This document shows positions 1 to 5,737 of a stretch of 35,095 nt of DNA, piece by piece (position 1 is the stretch's first letter; each line of letters starts with the position of its first letter). This stretch comes from a virus. Location of the stretch: IMG/VR virus record IMGVR_UViG_3300044591_000078, positions 1-35,095 of that record; one strand, given 5' to 3'. The notes below the pieces were generated by a model. It worked only from the letters and a program-made list of their open reading frames with translations, did not search any database and was not told the origin of the DNA. A program made the translations under genes and the position numbers.

Positions 1-228
1 ATCGTGGACCGCATTGAAGTTATTGAAAATGGCTCAGTACAAGTTCGCACAAAGACTGCTATCTTGGAAGATGGCAAGCAAATTAGCAGCTCATTCCATC
101 GTCATGTAATTTCCCCTGGTGCTGATTACAGTGGCGAAAATGCAAAAGTACAGGCTATATGTGCATCAGTTCACACTGCTGAAGTGATCGCAGCATACGA
201 AGCAGCCATCGCTGCACAAGGAGTCTGA
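1..228 (+). CDS. Small conserved phage protein, 5' end cut by window start
   Basis: The reading frame is open from the first base and ends at 228. Comparison with the complete copy at 34591-34839 shows that the first seven codons are missing, so the full protein would be 82 residues. The two copies differ at only two residues (Ser to Ala and Ala to Val) plus silent changes. The sequence is a short, soluble, mixed alpha/beta protein without membrane segment, cysteine cluster or recognisable motif. It lies between the tailspike and the lysis genes once the circle is closed, so a small virion or late protein is plausible. I do not recognise a function. Confidence 0.75.
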   Translation: MVDRIEVIENGSVQVRTKTAILEDGKQISSSFHRHVISPGADYSGENAKVQAICASVHTAEVIAAYEAAIAAQGV

Positions 229-484
229 CATGTCGACCAATTCGCAAATCGCATTTACCCCACTTGGTAAGACCATTGCAGTAGCAGCAGCTGGAACTGC
301 ACCCACTGGTGTGCAGGCTCCCGTATACGAGAAGTTCAACCCTCAGAACGCAGGCCAGTACCGTTTCATCAACAACGGCACAACCACCGTGTTCTTGGGC
401 ACTGGCCCAACTGCTGCACTAGCTCAAGCCGCTGCCGTTGCTCCAGTTGCTGGAACGCCTTCAGACGCTATCGTGCTGGTGCCT
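1..484. repeat. Left copy of near-identical terminal direct repeat
   Basis: These bases align without any gap to 34612-35095. Identity is exact over 1-111 and again over 383-484. Between these, differences are few up to about 230 and then frequent and mostly synonymous up to 382. The gap-free, codon-aware pattern shows two diverged alleles or paralogues rather than sequencing errors. Exact blocks of about 100 bases at both window ends are what a k-mer assembler leaves when it closes a circular genome through a strain-variable locus. A true tandem duplication is the alternative. Confidence 0.9.
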
Positions 485-583
485 GGTGCTGTTGAAATCC
501 TGCGCTTTAACATTGACACCTTCTTCAGCGGCTTGTCCAGCTCGTCCGCCACCGTCTACATCACACCAGGCCAAGGCCTCTAA
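230..583 (+). CDS. Small beta-rich, probably structural phage protein
   Basis: This encodes 117 residues. The start is supported by an AAGGAG at 217-222 inside the end of the preceding gene. The protein is rich in Ala, Val, Thr and Gly, has alternating hydrophobic residues and no charged clusters, and resembles the small beta-sandwich proteins at 25800 and 26146 in style. Such proteins often decorate phage capsids or tails, but this is inference. A second copy with a diverged first half begins at 34841 and runs off the window. The last 102 bases of that partial copy are identical to this gene, which makes this a variable locus with a conserved 3' part. Confidence 0.75.
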   Translation: MSTNSQIAFTPLGKTIAVAAAGTAPTGVQAPVYEKFNPQNAGQYRFINNGTTTVFLGTGPTAALAQAAAVAPVAGTPSDAIVLVPGAVEILRFNIDTFFSGLSSSSATVYITPGQGL

Positions 584-600
584 TGTTAGGAGCTGACGTT

Positions 601-816
601 ATGGCAGTAGAAGGAAACGAGATCGACCTTGTCAAATATGGCGTGCTCTGGCAGAAAGTTCAGGACATGGACAAAAAGATGGACAAGGTCGAGCGCCAGC
701 TCGAAGAACTGGTGGCGCTGGCCAACAAAGGTCGTGGAGGACTTTGGTTTGGCATGACCATTGTTTCTGGCGTGTCTGCCGTGGTCGGTTACCTGCTGAA
801 TTATTGGAAGCATTGA
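601..816 (+). CDS. Coiled-coil, single-membrane-segment protein (holin-like topology)
   Basis: The protein has 71 residues from the ATG at 601, which has AGGAG at 588-592. An upstream in-frame ATG at 583 overlaps the previous stop but would place that Shine-Dalgarno inside the gene. Residues 15-42 form a charged amphipathic helix (Lys, Asp, Glu, Gln with Met, Val, Leu) and residues 47-69 are a Gly- and Val-rich membrane segment with a short basic tail. This resembles XhlA-type holin-associated phage proteins in topology, but I cannot assign it by sequence. It opens a chain of overlapping genes that ends in the endolysin, so a membrane role in lysis is likely. Confidence 0.7.
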   Translation: MAVEGNEIDLVKYGVLWQKVQDMDKKMDKVERQLEELVALANKGRGGLWFGMTIVSGVSAVVGYLLNYWKH

Positions 817-953
817 AATATGGACTTGCGATGGTTTTAACACTGTCGCAAGTTTCATCAACTGAATATAGATGCGTCCGATGGGCATGGACGGGTGATG
901 TTTTTAATCGCAAAGTAGTATGCCTTGAGTGGAAAAAGGTAGAGCGAAAATGA
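813..953 (+). CDS. 46-residue secreted or membrane-anchored small phage protein, TTG start
   Basis: I place the start at the TTG at 813, which overlaps the previous stop and has GGAAG just upstream. This gives a short Lys-containing, hydrophobic N-terminus (residues 1-14) followed by a compact domain with two cysteines and the pattern CVRWxWTGDVxNRKVxCLEW. I recall this Cys-Trp pattern from small phage proteins near lysis genes, but their function is not known to me. The ATG at 831 is an alternative start with a poorer ribosome site. The stop overlaps the next ATG at 950 by four bases, which supports the frame. A disulphide between the two cysteines in the periplasm is possible. Confidence 0.6.
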   Translation: MKYGLAMVLTLSQVSSTEYRCVRWAWTGDVFNRKVVCLEWKKVERK

Positions 954-1444
954 TCGACCCAATTACAGCCCTAGCAGGGCTACAAAGCGCAATCAGCGTA
1001 GTTAAAAAAGCCAGCAAGGTCGCAAACGATCTGGCTGGTTTAGCTCCATCCATTGCCAAGATGTTTGATGCCAAAAGCGTGGCCACCAAAGCAATGGTGG
1101 AGGCCAAACGCTCTGGCAACAAGTCAAACCTTGGAACAGCCTTACAAATTGAGATGGCACTCGATGAGGCCAAGCGCTTTGAAGCCGAGTTGATGATTTT
1201 GTTCCAAGCCACTGGCCGCGCTGATGTGTGGCAAAAGATCAAAGAGCGCCAGCAGCAAATGGACATTGAAGACGCGCATCTGGCGCGTCAAGCCAAGGAA
1301 GAAGAAAAAAAGCGCAAAGAAGAGGAAGCCGAGCAGATGGCGTGGGCCATTGGCATTGTCGTGATCGTGATGCTTCTTGGTGCAGTCGGTTGGGGTATTG
1401 CTGAAATTCAAGATTTGTGCGCTAAAACGCGCTGTGGTCGATGA
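950..1444 (+). CDS. Phage protein with coiled coil and C-terminal membrane segment
   Basis: The protein has 164 residues from the ATG at 950, chosen over an upstream in-frame GTG at 929 because it makes a four-base overlap with the preceding gene. The N-terminal half is a set of amphipathic Ala-rich helices. Residues 95-130 are very highly charged (runs of Lys and Glu) and look like a continuous coiled coil. Residues 131-152 are a strong membrane segment, leaving a 12-residue tail with two cysteines. The topology suggests a large cytoplasmic part tethered to the inner membrane. It belongs to the lysis-type cassette. No family is recognised. Confidence 0.7.
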   Translation: MIDPITALAGLQSAISVVKKASKVANDLAGLAPSIAKMFDAKSVATKAMVEAKRSGNKSNLGTALQIEMALDEAKRFEAELMILFQATGRADVWQKIKERQQQMDIEDAHLARQAKEEEKKRKEEEAEQMAWAIGIVVIVMLLGAVGWGIAEIQDLCAKTRCGR

Positions 1445-1590
1445 ATGAATACCAAAAGCAATTCGACCTCTTTCTCAAAATCTTTGTGCGCATGTGCATT
1501 GCCTGGTACGTCTTGGGCCTGCTCAAATTTTTGCCGGACGAGCTTGCCGACAAGGTTGTCAATAAACTACTTGGGATGATTGGACTATGA
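1441..1590 (+). CDS. 49-residue small membrane protein
   Basis: This short gene fits exactly between its neighbours with ATGA overlaps at both ends (1441-1444 and 1587-1590). The product begins MNEYQKQFDLFLKIF and has one hydrophobic stretch at about residues 12-30 including Trp and Tyr, followed by an amphipathic Asp/Glu/Lys tail. The size, single membrane helix and position in the cassette would suit a holin accessory or antiholin, but nothing in the sequence proves that. The double overlap is the main reason to accept it as real. Confidence 0.6.
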   Translation: MNEYQKQFDLFLKIFVRMCIAWYVLGLLKFLPDELADKVVNKLLGMIGL

Positions 1591-2198
1591 GCGACGAAAA
1601 GCCAGCAGACATATTGAGCAAGGTGCTATCTTATGTAGACAGCCCATTCAAGCTGTTTGCACTCATACTCATGGCGGTGTTTGCATTCGCTGGGTACTTT
1701 GTCTGGCAGAACCAAGAACTTTTAATGGGCGCGTACAAAGAGTCCAAGAAGATGCCAAGCATTGTTGAGGACAGGGTAGAAGACGCTGCGGCCCATTTGT
1801 TCAAAACTACCAACGCCACCATTGTGGCCGTGTTCAAAGTAAACCCCATGTTTGGCACTAGAGTGCTGTATCGCGCTTACACCAAAGAAGGTAGGGACAA
1901 AACAAACGATGGGCTTGATGTGGGCCTGTTTACCCAGAACGCAAACAACAACGCTGATGTGGTCAGGCTAATGGCCAGTGAGATTCCTTGCGGTGAATAC
2001 CGATCAGCGCAATCTGAGATGGGCCTGTGGTACATCGCCAAGGGTGTCACCTACACTTGCCGAATCAGCATCCCACCAGACCCAAATCGGTTTGTTGGCC
2101 AAATTACTGTTGGCTGGGATAATGAGCCAGCCGACATTCAAGTCGCAAGAACCATGATGGAAATTGCAGCAACCATGCTTTCAAGGAGCAAACAATGA
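1587..2198 (+). CDS. Membrane-anchored protein with a soluble domain outside the cytoplasm
   Basis: The protein has 203 residues. Residues 20-42 form one clear membrane segment after a short charged N-terminus, followed by about 160 soluble residues. The soluble part has a mixed alpha/beta pattern and two cysteines. Type II signal-anchor topology would place this domain in the periplasm. It is next to the holin and endolysin, where Gram-negative phages often encode spanins. However, I see no Rz-like long periplasmic coiled coil and no lipobox partner, so a spanin call would be a guess. Alternatives are a host-signalling mimic or a superinfection-exclusion protein. Four-base overlaps join it to both neighbours. 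Confidence 0.7.
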   Translation: MSDEKPADILSKVLSYVDSPFKLFALILMAVFAFAGYFVWQNQELLMGAYKESKKMPSIVEDRVEDAAAHLFKTTNATIVAVFKVNPMFGTRVLYRAYTKEGRDKTNDGLDVGLFTQNANNNADVVRLMASEIPCGEYRSAQSEMGLWYIAKGVTYTCRISIPPDPNRFVGQITVGWDNEPADIQVARTMMEIAATMLSRSKQ

Positions 2199-2605
2199 TC
2201 GCACTCGACGCACTTCTGAATGTGGGCGGAAAGCTCATCGACAAACTGATTCCTGACCCAGAGGCCAAGGCTAAAGCGCAACTGGAGTTGGCAAAACTGG
2301 CGCAAGAGGGTGAGCTGGCAAAGATGGCCAACGACACCAAGTTGTTTGAGGTGGAGCAGCAGAACACCACAGATCGATGGACAGCAGACATGGGGTCAGA
2401 CTCTTGGCTTTCCAAAAACATTCGGCCTATGGCCCTCATAGCCATCTTCTTGGCCTATTTCATCTTCACTGCAATGTCTGCCTTCGGCTACAACGCTCAA
2501 GAATCCTACGTCCAGCTGCTTGGCCAGTGGGGACAGATTATTTTCTTGGCCTATTTTGGTGGCCGCACCGTTGAGAAACTCGCAGACATGCGGAGCAAAA
2601 AATGA
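2195..2605 (+). CDS. Holin of the gene-transfer-agent 3TM type
   Basis: The protein has 136 residues. The N-terminal half is a soluble helical region that includes a stretch rich in Lys, Glu, Ala and Leu (residues 20-50). The pattern IRPMALIAIF at about residues 77-86 opens a membrane segment at 76-98, and a second hydrophobic segment lies at 105-124, ending in a Gly-Gly-Arg turn and a Lys-rich tail. The Arg-Pro before the first segment, the segment spacing and the basic C-terminus match the family of holins described for gene transfer agents and many phages (GTA_holin_3TM). Holins make the inner-membrane lesion that releases or activates the endolysin. The gene overlaps the endolysin gene by four bases, as expected for a holin-lysin pair. 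Confidence 0.8.
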   Translation: MIALDALLNVGGKLIDKLIPDPEAKAKAQLELAKLAQEGELAKMANDTKLFEVEQQNTTDRWTADMGSDSWLSKNIRPMALIAIFLAYFIFTAMSAFGYNAQESYVQLLGQWGQIIFLAYFGGRTVEKLADMRSKK

Positions 2606-3039
2606 ACTTGACACCACACTTCACACTCGAAGAACTAACGGCCTCAGAGACCGCAGAACGCAACGGCTGGGACAACAGCCCCAATGACACCGAGCTGGCC
2701 AATCTGACGCGCCTGGCAGACTTTCTGGAGCAGGTGAAGGTGGTGCTGGGTGGCAAGCCGATCATGATCAGCTCAGGCCTGCGCACCAAGCTCGTCAATG
2801 ATGCGGTGGGAAGCAAAGACACCAGCCAGCATCGGACTGGTTGCGCTGCCGACTTTAAGGTGCCAGGCATGACACCAGATGAGGTGGTGCGCAAGATTAT
2901 GGACAGTGGAATTGGTTATGATCAAGTGATTCGTGAGTTTGATCGCTGGACCCACATCAGCATCTCAAACAGCGAGGACACCAGCCCACGCAAGCAGGCG
3001 CTGATTATCGACAAGGCTGGCACCAGACCTTACGCATAA
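2602..3039 (+). CDS. Endolysin, peptidase M15A-like (L,D/D,D-carboxypeptidase fold)
   Basis: The protein has 145 residues and a single domain of the Peptidase_M15_3 type. Visible marks are FTLEEL near the N-terminus, SSGLR at residues 57-61, then S-Q-H-x(3)-C-A-A-D with His77 and Asp84, and WTHIS with His118. His77, Asp84 and His118 are the expected zinc ligands, and the Asp/Glu between them would be the catalytic residue. Enzymes of this family cut peptide stems or cross-links of peptidoglycan. No signal peptide is present, so export depends on the holin. The last ten bases overlap the convergent gene on the other strand. Confidence 0.9.
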   Translation: MNLTPHFTLEELTASETAERNGWDNSPNDTELANLTRLADFLEQVKVVLGGKPIMISSGLRTKLVNDAVGSKDTSQHRTGCAADFKVPGMTPDEVVRKIMDSGIGYDQVIREFDRWTHISISNSEDTSPRKQALIIDKAGTRPYA

Positions 3040-3215
3040 GTGGCCACCACAAACGCCACAAACGCCATCCACAGCAGGCCAAGAATGGCGATCAACAGCC
3101 AATAAAAAAAGCGCCTGAGAAGGCGCTTAGATGTTGAAGGTTGCAAAGAACGAGCAACGCGCACAGGGCAGTCACGGCCCTGAGTGCAATTGCCGTACTC
3201 GTCGCAGCAATTCAT
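3030..3215 (-). CDS. 61-residue Cys-rich, C-terminally membrane-anchored phage protein
   Basis: I start this at the ATG at 3215, which forms an ATGA overlap with the gene ending at 3212. Longer in-frame starts lie inside that neighbour. The N-terminus has the pattern MNCCDEYGNCxxGxDCPxR, a four-cysteine motif I recall from many tiny phage proteins. A basic stretch (KRLLRRFFYW) then leads into a membrane segment at about residues 40-58. The motif could bind a metal or form disulphides. The function is unknown. An intrinsic-terminator-like hairpin lies inside the coding sequence at 3104-3128. The gene is convergent with, and overlaps, the endolysin gene. Confidence 0.65.
   Translation of the reverse strand: MNCCDEYGNCTQGRDCPVRVARSLQPSTSKRLLRRFFYWLLIAILGLLWMAFVAFVVATYA
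3104..3128 (-). terminator. Intrinsic-terminator-like hairpin, leftward
   Basis: Read on the minus strand, AAGCGCC pairs with GGCGCTT across a six-base loop and is followed directly by a T run (3110-3104). This is a textbook Rho-independent form. It lies within the 61-residue gene and encodes the basic residues before its membrane helix, about 70 bases before that gene's stop. If it works, leftward transcripts would often end before the stop codon. On the plus strand there is no T run after the stem. Confidence 0.6.
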
Positions 3216-3376
3216 GATGACCACCATGCGACCAAGAGGCATGCCAAGCCAACACCAATTGCAAAAGCCAGCACATAGCCTGCCACACGCTCCCAAAGCG
3301 GCTCTGTGCGGCCATAGCCCTGCACCCATGTGCAGTCTGCAAAATTACGTGGTGTTTGAAAGTTTGAGTTTTTCAT
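3212..3376 (-). CDS. 54-residue small membrane protein
   Basis: The start at 3376 has an excellent ribosome site (AAGGAAG, spaced six bases). Upstream in-frame codons extend a longer ORF but run across the hairpin and the previous gene. The product has a polar N-terminus with one cysteine and two tryptophans, then a Gly-, Ala- and Val-rich membrane segment at about residues 32-51. It overlaps the following gene by four bases, so the two may be translated together. Small membrane proteins next to lysis genes in phages can be holin-like or block superinfection. Neither can be shown here. Confidence 0.65.
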   Translation of the reverse strand: MKNSNFQTPRNFADCTWVQGYGRTEPLWERVAGYVLAFAIGVGLACLLVAWWSS

Positions 3377-3396
3377 AGTTTCTTCCTTTGAGTGAT

Positions 3397-3413
3397 GGGG
3401 CCGAAGCCCCTTT
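3397..3413. terminator. Short GC hairpin, possible rightward terminator
   Basis: GGGGC and GCCCC pair across CGAA on the plus strand and are followed by three T residues. On the minus strand the loop is the stable TTCG tetraloop with no T run after it. It sits in the gap between the genes ending at 3420 and starting at 3376. It could stop rightward late transcripts that read past the endolysin, or it could only protect or pace leftward mRNA. The short T run keeps this tentative. Confidence 0.35.
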
Positions 3414-3419
3414 GGTTGA

Positions 3420-3800
3420 TTAGGCTGCGGCTTTCTCAGCAAACAAGCGCTTAGCTTCTGTGCCTTGATACATGTATTCATCAGAACCATAAGCTGGATC
3501 GATTTCATCCCAAAATGTTGGAGATAAAAACTGACCAGACTGAAGGGCAGCATTAACACGAGCTGCTAAACGCTCGGCTTTGGCAGATGCTTCTTGACGC
3601 AGATCGGGAAAATAAGAATCGCCAGACTCTGGGCAAACAACTTCTTGAGTGCCATTAAAAATAACTTGATGACGAAAGCGACGACCAGCTGCGTTTTCGA
3701 TCATTACGTAATACTGCTCTGCGATGAATGGATGACCATCACATGAATATCCTGCGTTGAAAAGATCAGATGCGACATAAGCGGTATAAGTTTTATTCAC
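3420..3800 (-). CDS. Hypothetical soluble phage protein, GTG start
   Basis: I place the start at the GTG at 3800 because it has a perfect AAGGAG six bases upstream. The in-frame ATG at 3866 has no good ribosome site and would run through the probable promoter. The product has 126 residues, with an early beta-rich part containing Tyr, Phe and two cysteines and a helical C-terminal part rich in Ala and Glu. No membrane segment or known motif is seen. It is first in a three-gene leftward group separated from the main operon by about 90 bases, so it may be controlled separately. The function is unknown. Confidence 0.65.
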   Translation of the reverse strand: MNKTYTAYVASDLFNAGYSCDGHPFIAEQYYVMIENAAGRRFRHQVIFNGTQEVVCPESGDSYFPDLRQEASAKAERLAARVNAALQSGQFLSPTFWDEIDPAYGSDEYMYQGTEAKRLFAEKAAA

Positions 3801-3889
3801 GGTCAGCTCCTTGCTGGTTGTTTGTTGGTAGGCCTCCAGTATAAGGCATTTCCCACGAAGTCCCACAATTTATTTATAGGGATAAACCC
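3801..3889 (-). promoter_or_regulatory. Possible promoter/operator region for the leftward 3030-3800 group
   Basis: This is the only gap of this size in the leftward block. On the minus strand it contains TATACT, a fair -10 box, about 45 bases before the GTG start. TTGTGG lies upstream at a rather long 19-base spacing. Two copies of GTGGGA ten bases apart lie between them and could be an operator. An A/T-rich stretch with AGGG-TTTAT-CCCT follows the stop of the preceding gene. The promoter is a weak match and is offered as a candidate only. Confidence 0.3.
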
Positions 3890-4378
3890 TTATATTGAGG
3901 TTATTTCCACATCATGTGGTCTGCGCTTGCCATCGAGCAGGTCATGCAGTCGTTTCTCGGTCAATCTGTGGCATCGGTACATGGTGCGAGCAGGCAACAT
4001 GTTCAGAAGCTCGGCATAGTCGCTCAGAATCGATCGTACAGCCTGAATTCCTGCCCCATCCATACGAATGGTGCCACCAGCCCTGTTTCGCTTGCCAGCG
4101 AGCGCCAAAGCGGTGATGGCATCCATCAGCAAGCCACTGGAGTCCTCGCAGACTTTCATCTCGACCACCAGCGTCTCCATGAGGTTGATCGCATCGCTGA
4201 CGACCCGCCAGTCGTCCGTGGTGGGCGCTGGCGCGGTCTCCATCGCATGCAGGCCTTGATACATCATGGTGAGCTGGTGCGTGCGAAACTTCTCAGGCAA
4301 CGGCTCGGTCGGACTGGCCATCATCTCATCGAGGATGGTGTAGTGCCTTGGCCTTGGCTGTGGCTTGCGTTTTTTCAT
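3890..4378 (-). CDS. Conserved phage protein of unknown function
   Basis: The protein has 162 residues from the ATG at 4378, which overlaps the upstream gene's stop by four bases. Longer in-frame starts would run deep into that gene. The N-terminus is very basic (MKKRKPQPRPRH). The rest is predicted helical, with the stretches APAPTTDDWRVVSDAINLMETL and CHRLTEKRLHDLL. I recall similar proteins in phages of proteobacteria but know no function for them. The basic start and the operon with nucleases and a helicase would fit nucleic-acid binding, which is inference. It is the last gene of the main leftward operon. Confidence 0.7.
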   Translation of the reverse strand: MKKRKPQPRPRHYTILDEMMASPTEPLPEKFRTHQLTMMYQGLHAMETAPAPTTDDWRVVSDAINLMETLVVEMKVCEDSSGLLMDAITALALAGKRNRAGGTIRMDGAGIQAVRSILSDYAELLNMLPARTMYRCHRLTEKRLHDLLDGKRRPHDVEITSI

Positions 4379-4746
4379 GTCATCACGCCAGCATTCTTGA
4401 TGCCGACAAGCATTGGGTGAGGCCTTGGCAAATCCATGCCGATCGGTCTCCACATGTGCAAGCAGTTTGGGTGGTTGTTGACCCACTCGCTCTTTGGTGG
4501 ATGGTACTGAATGACGCAATCCTCATCATCCCAGAACATCTCCTTGACTTGACACATCTCGTCCCAAGTTGGACAGCGATCGCGTCGAGATACGCTGACA
4601 TGCTCCCAGCCTGCGCCATCGGTGGCAAGAATCAGCAACTTCTGCTGGTGCTTCAAAGGCACGATGAACATGCCATTGTTGCCAAAGGATTCGTCGCTGG
4701 CCATCTTGCCTTCACGAACACGGTATTTTTCAGGAATCTTGAACAT
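4375..4746 (-). CDS. DUF7694-like phage protein
   Basis: The start at 4746 gives 123 residues and shares one base with the stop of the preceding gene (TGATG). An earlier in-frame start at 4782 would overlap it far more. The sequence has a distinctive aromatic-rich order: MFKIPEKYR at the N-terminus, then W-E-H-V-S-V-S-R, CPTWDEM, a run with FWDDED, and HPPKSEWVNNHPNCLH with MWRP. I recognise this order from a phage domain of unknown function (DUF7694, from memory). No catalytic motif is evident, though the conserved His, Cys, Asp and Trp suggest more than a structural role. Confidence 0.75.
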   Translation of the reverse strand: MFKIPEKYRVREGKMASDESFGNNGMFIVPLKHQQKLLILATDGAGWEHVSVSRRDRCPTWDEMCQVKEMFWDDEDCVIQYHPPKSEWVNNHPNCLHMWRPIGMDLPRPHPMLVGIKNAGVMT

Positions 4747-4877
4747 CAGTAACCTCTCCAAATGCGAACATCCACCAGCCACAGCGAGACAAAGAACTCG
4801 CCATCAGAAAAGCCAATGCCAAACACTGGCCACTTGTGCATCAACGTGTCGATGCTGATGTGAATCTGCTTCTTCAT
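4746..4877 (-). CDS. 43-residue small phage protein
   Basis: The gene runs from the ATG at 4877, inside the stop of the previous gene, to a TGA that overlaps the next ATG by one base. The product begins MKKQIHISIDTLM and is rich in Trp, Phe and Val, with no charge clusters after the N-terminus. The tight fit on both sides is the main support. No family is recognised. Confidence 0.5.
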   Translation of the reverse strand: MKKQIHISIDTLMHKWPVFGIGFSDGEFFVSLWLVDVRIWRGY

Positions 4878-5041
4878 GCCTTGGTCTCCTGTGCTTGCTG
4901 GCGCTCCAATTCCATCTTGACGCAGTGCAGAATCTGCGCGGCCAGCGTGCGCGTGTTGCGCTCGGCCATCTTGCGCAGCTCGATCTCAATATCGGCAGGC
5001 AGCCTGATCGTCATGTAACGATCTTTGATTTTGGTGGTCAT
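4874..5041 (-). CDS. Arc-like ribbon-helix-helix DNA-binding protein
   Basis: The protein has 55 residues with ATGA overlaps at both ends. After a polar start, residues 8-14 (RYMTIRL) would be the beta-strand that contacts DNA. Helix one follows at about 16-28 (ADIEIELRKMAER), a turn at N-T-R-T, and helix two at about 31-50. This order and length match the Arc/MetJ ribbon-helix-helix fold used by small phage repressors such as P22 Arc and Mnt. It probably acts as a dimer on DNA. Its place late in the leftward operon suggests self-regulation or a timing switch. The fold is fairly certain; the target is unknown. Confidence 0.8.
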   Translation of the reverse strand: MTTKIKDRYMTIRLPADIEIELRKMAERNTRTLAAQILHCVKMELERQQAQETKA

Positions 5042-5403
5042 AGTTTGTCCTTCTGTTCATTGAAAAAGGCCTGAAGTTTGCCCTTGGCATCATCAGCACC
5101 TTTTCCCACTATACAACAGAATCTCACACTTTCAAGATAAGCAATCCAGTCTTTCTGCTCGGCACTCAGGCTGCCACCCTTGGTACGCTTCATCTCCACC
5201 CAAAGCCCCCAGGCAGGAATGAATAGATCAGGCACACCAGAGGAAACACCCTCGGCCTTCAATCGGCCAGCGGTGGCCGGACTGCGAGCACCGCCATTGG
5301 GAATGGCAAAGATGCGCACGCCTGGCCAAGTCTGGCGAAACCAGCGCACCAGCTCGCGCTGCTCCTCATGCTCTGTCGGTATGCGGTCGGTCAAAATGGG
5401 CAT
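5038..5403 (-). CDS. VRR-NUC domain nuclease
   Basis: The ATG at 5403 has GGGAG at a good distance and gives 121 residues. Residues 10-25 hold the E-x-x-E-Q-x-E-L helix. Asp59 in GVPD, then Glu70 and Lys72 in WVEMKR, form the PD-(D/E)XK-like catalytic set, followed by S-A-E-Q-K-D-W, the usual VRR-NUC ending. Stand-alone VRR-NUC proteins of phages are structure-selective DNA nucleases, related to the FAN1 nuclease domain. In this operon with a helicase and annealing proteins it may resolve branched DNA. It overlaps the next gene by four bases. Confidence 0.9.
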   Translation of the reverse strand: MPILTDRIPTEHEEQRELVRWFRQTWPGVRIFAIPNGGARSPATAGRLKAEGVSSGVPDLFIPAWGLWVEMKRTKGGSLSAEQKDWIAYLESVRFCCIVGKGADDAKGKLQAFFNEQKDKL

Positions 5404-5585
5404 TCTGGCTCCCACTTAGGGCAGGCATCCACCTCGGCAGCAAACTCGGCTGGTGGTGTCATGAAGAACTCGGTGCACAGACCATCTGTGCCGTACATCT
5501 CACAGGTGTGGCAGCACTTCGGTGGACCGGCCTTGATCCACTCGCGGTAGTCAACCAAGAATTGTGGCTCTGGTGGTCGGCTCAT
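5391..5585 (-). CDS. 64-residue cysteine-rich small protein
   Basis: The product holds five cysteines (the CCHTC cluster, a later Cys in the GTDGLCTEF region, and two near the end), with Trp and Pro residues between them. This suggests a small metal-binding or disulphide-stabilised fold. I recall similar short proteins in phage operons beside VRR-NUC genes but cannot name a function. The start makes an ATGA overlap with the previous gene, and the end overlaps the VRR-NUC gene by 13 bases. This coupling supports its reality. Confidence 0.65.
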   Translation of the reverse strand: MSRPPEPQFLVDYREWIKAGPPKCCHTCEMYGTDGLCTEFFMTPPAEFAAEVDACPKWEPECPF

Positions 5586-5737
5586 GACTTGCTACCACGC
5601 TGCATCAGCTTCACCCAGCATCGAGCGCAATGCCACTTGGTGCGCACCTTGACACCACCAAGCGGATCGGCCTCACGACTGCACACATCACAAACCTTGA
5701 GCTTGTGCATTCGATTCATTTGTTCTTCAACTGTCAT
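5582..5737 (-). CDS. 51-residue zinc-ribbon-like small protein
   Basis: The start at 5737 has AAGGAG seven bases upstream and overlaps the helicase stop by four bases. The product contains CDVC at residues 17-20 and CARC at 37-40, separated by a short basic beta-like stretch, which is a typical treble-clef or zinc-ribbon arrangement. It is likely to bind one zinc ion. Such small zinc proteins can contact nucleic acid or a partner enzyme, and the helicase just before it also ends in a four-cysteine motif. The function is unknown. Confidence 0.6.
   Translation of the reverse strand: MTVEEQMNRMHKLKVCDVCSREADPLGGVKVRTKWHCARCWVKLMQRGSKS

Noticed and set aside
583-600. Upstream ATG of the 601 gene at 583
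   Set aside because: It overlaps the previous stop but would leave AGGAG (588-592) inside the gene, while that site fits the ATG at 601.
3914-4420. 168-codon plus-strand open frame over the 162-residue gene
   Set aside because: It has no recognisable composition or motif and lies opposite a well-supported gene with overlap coupling.
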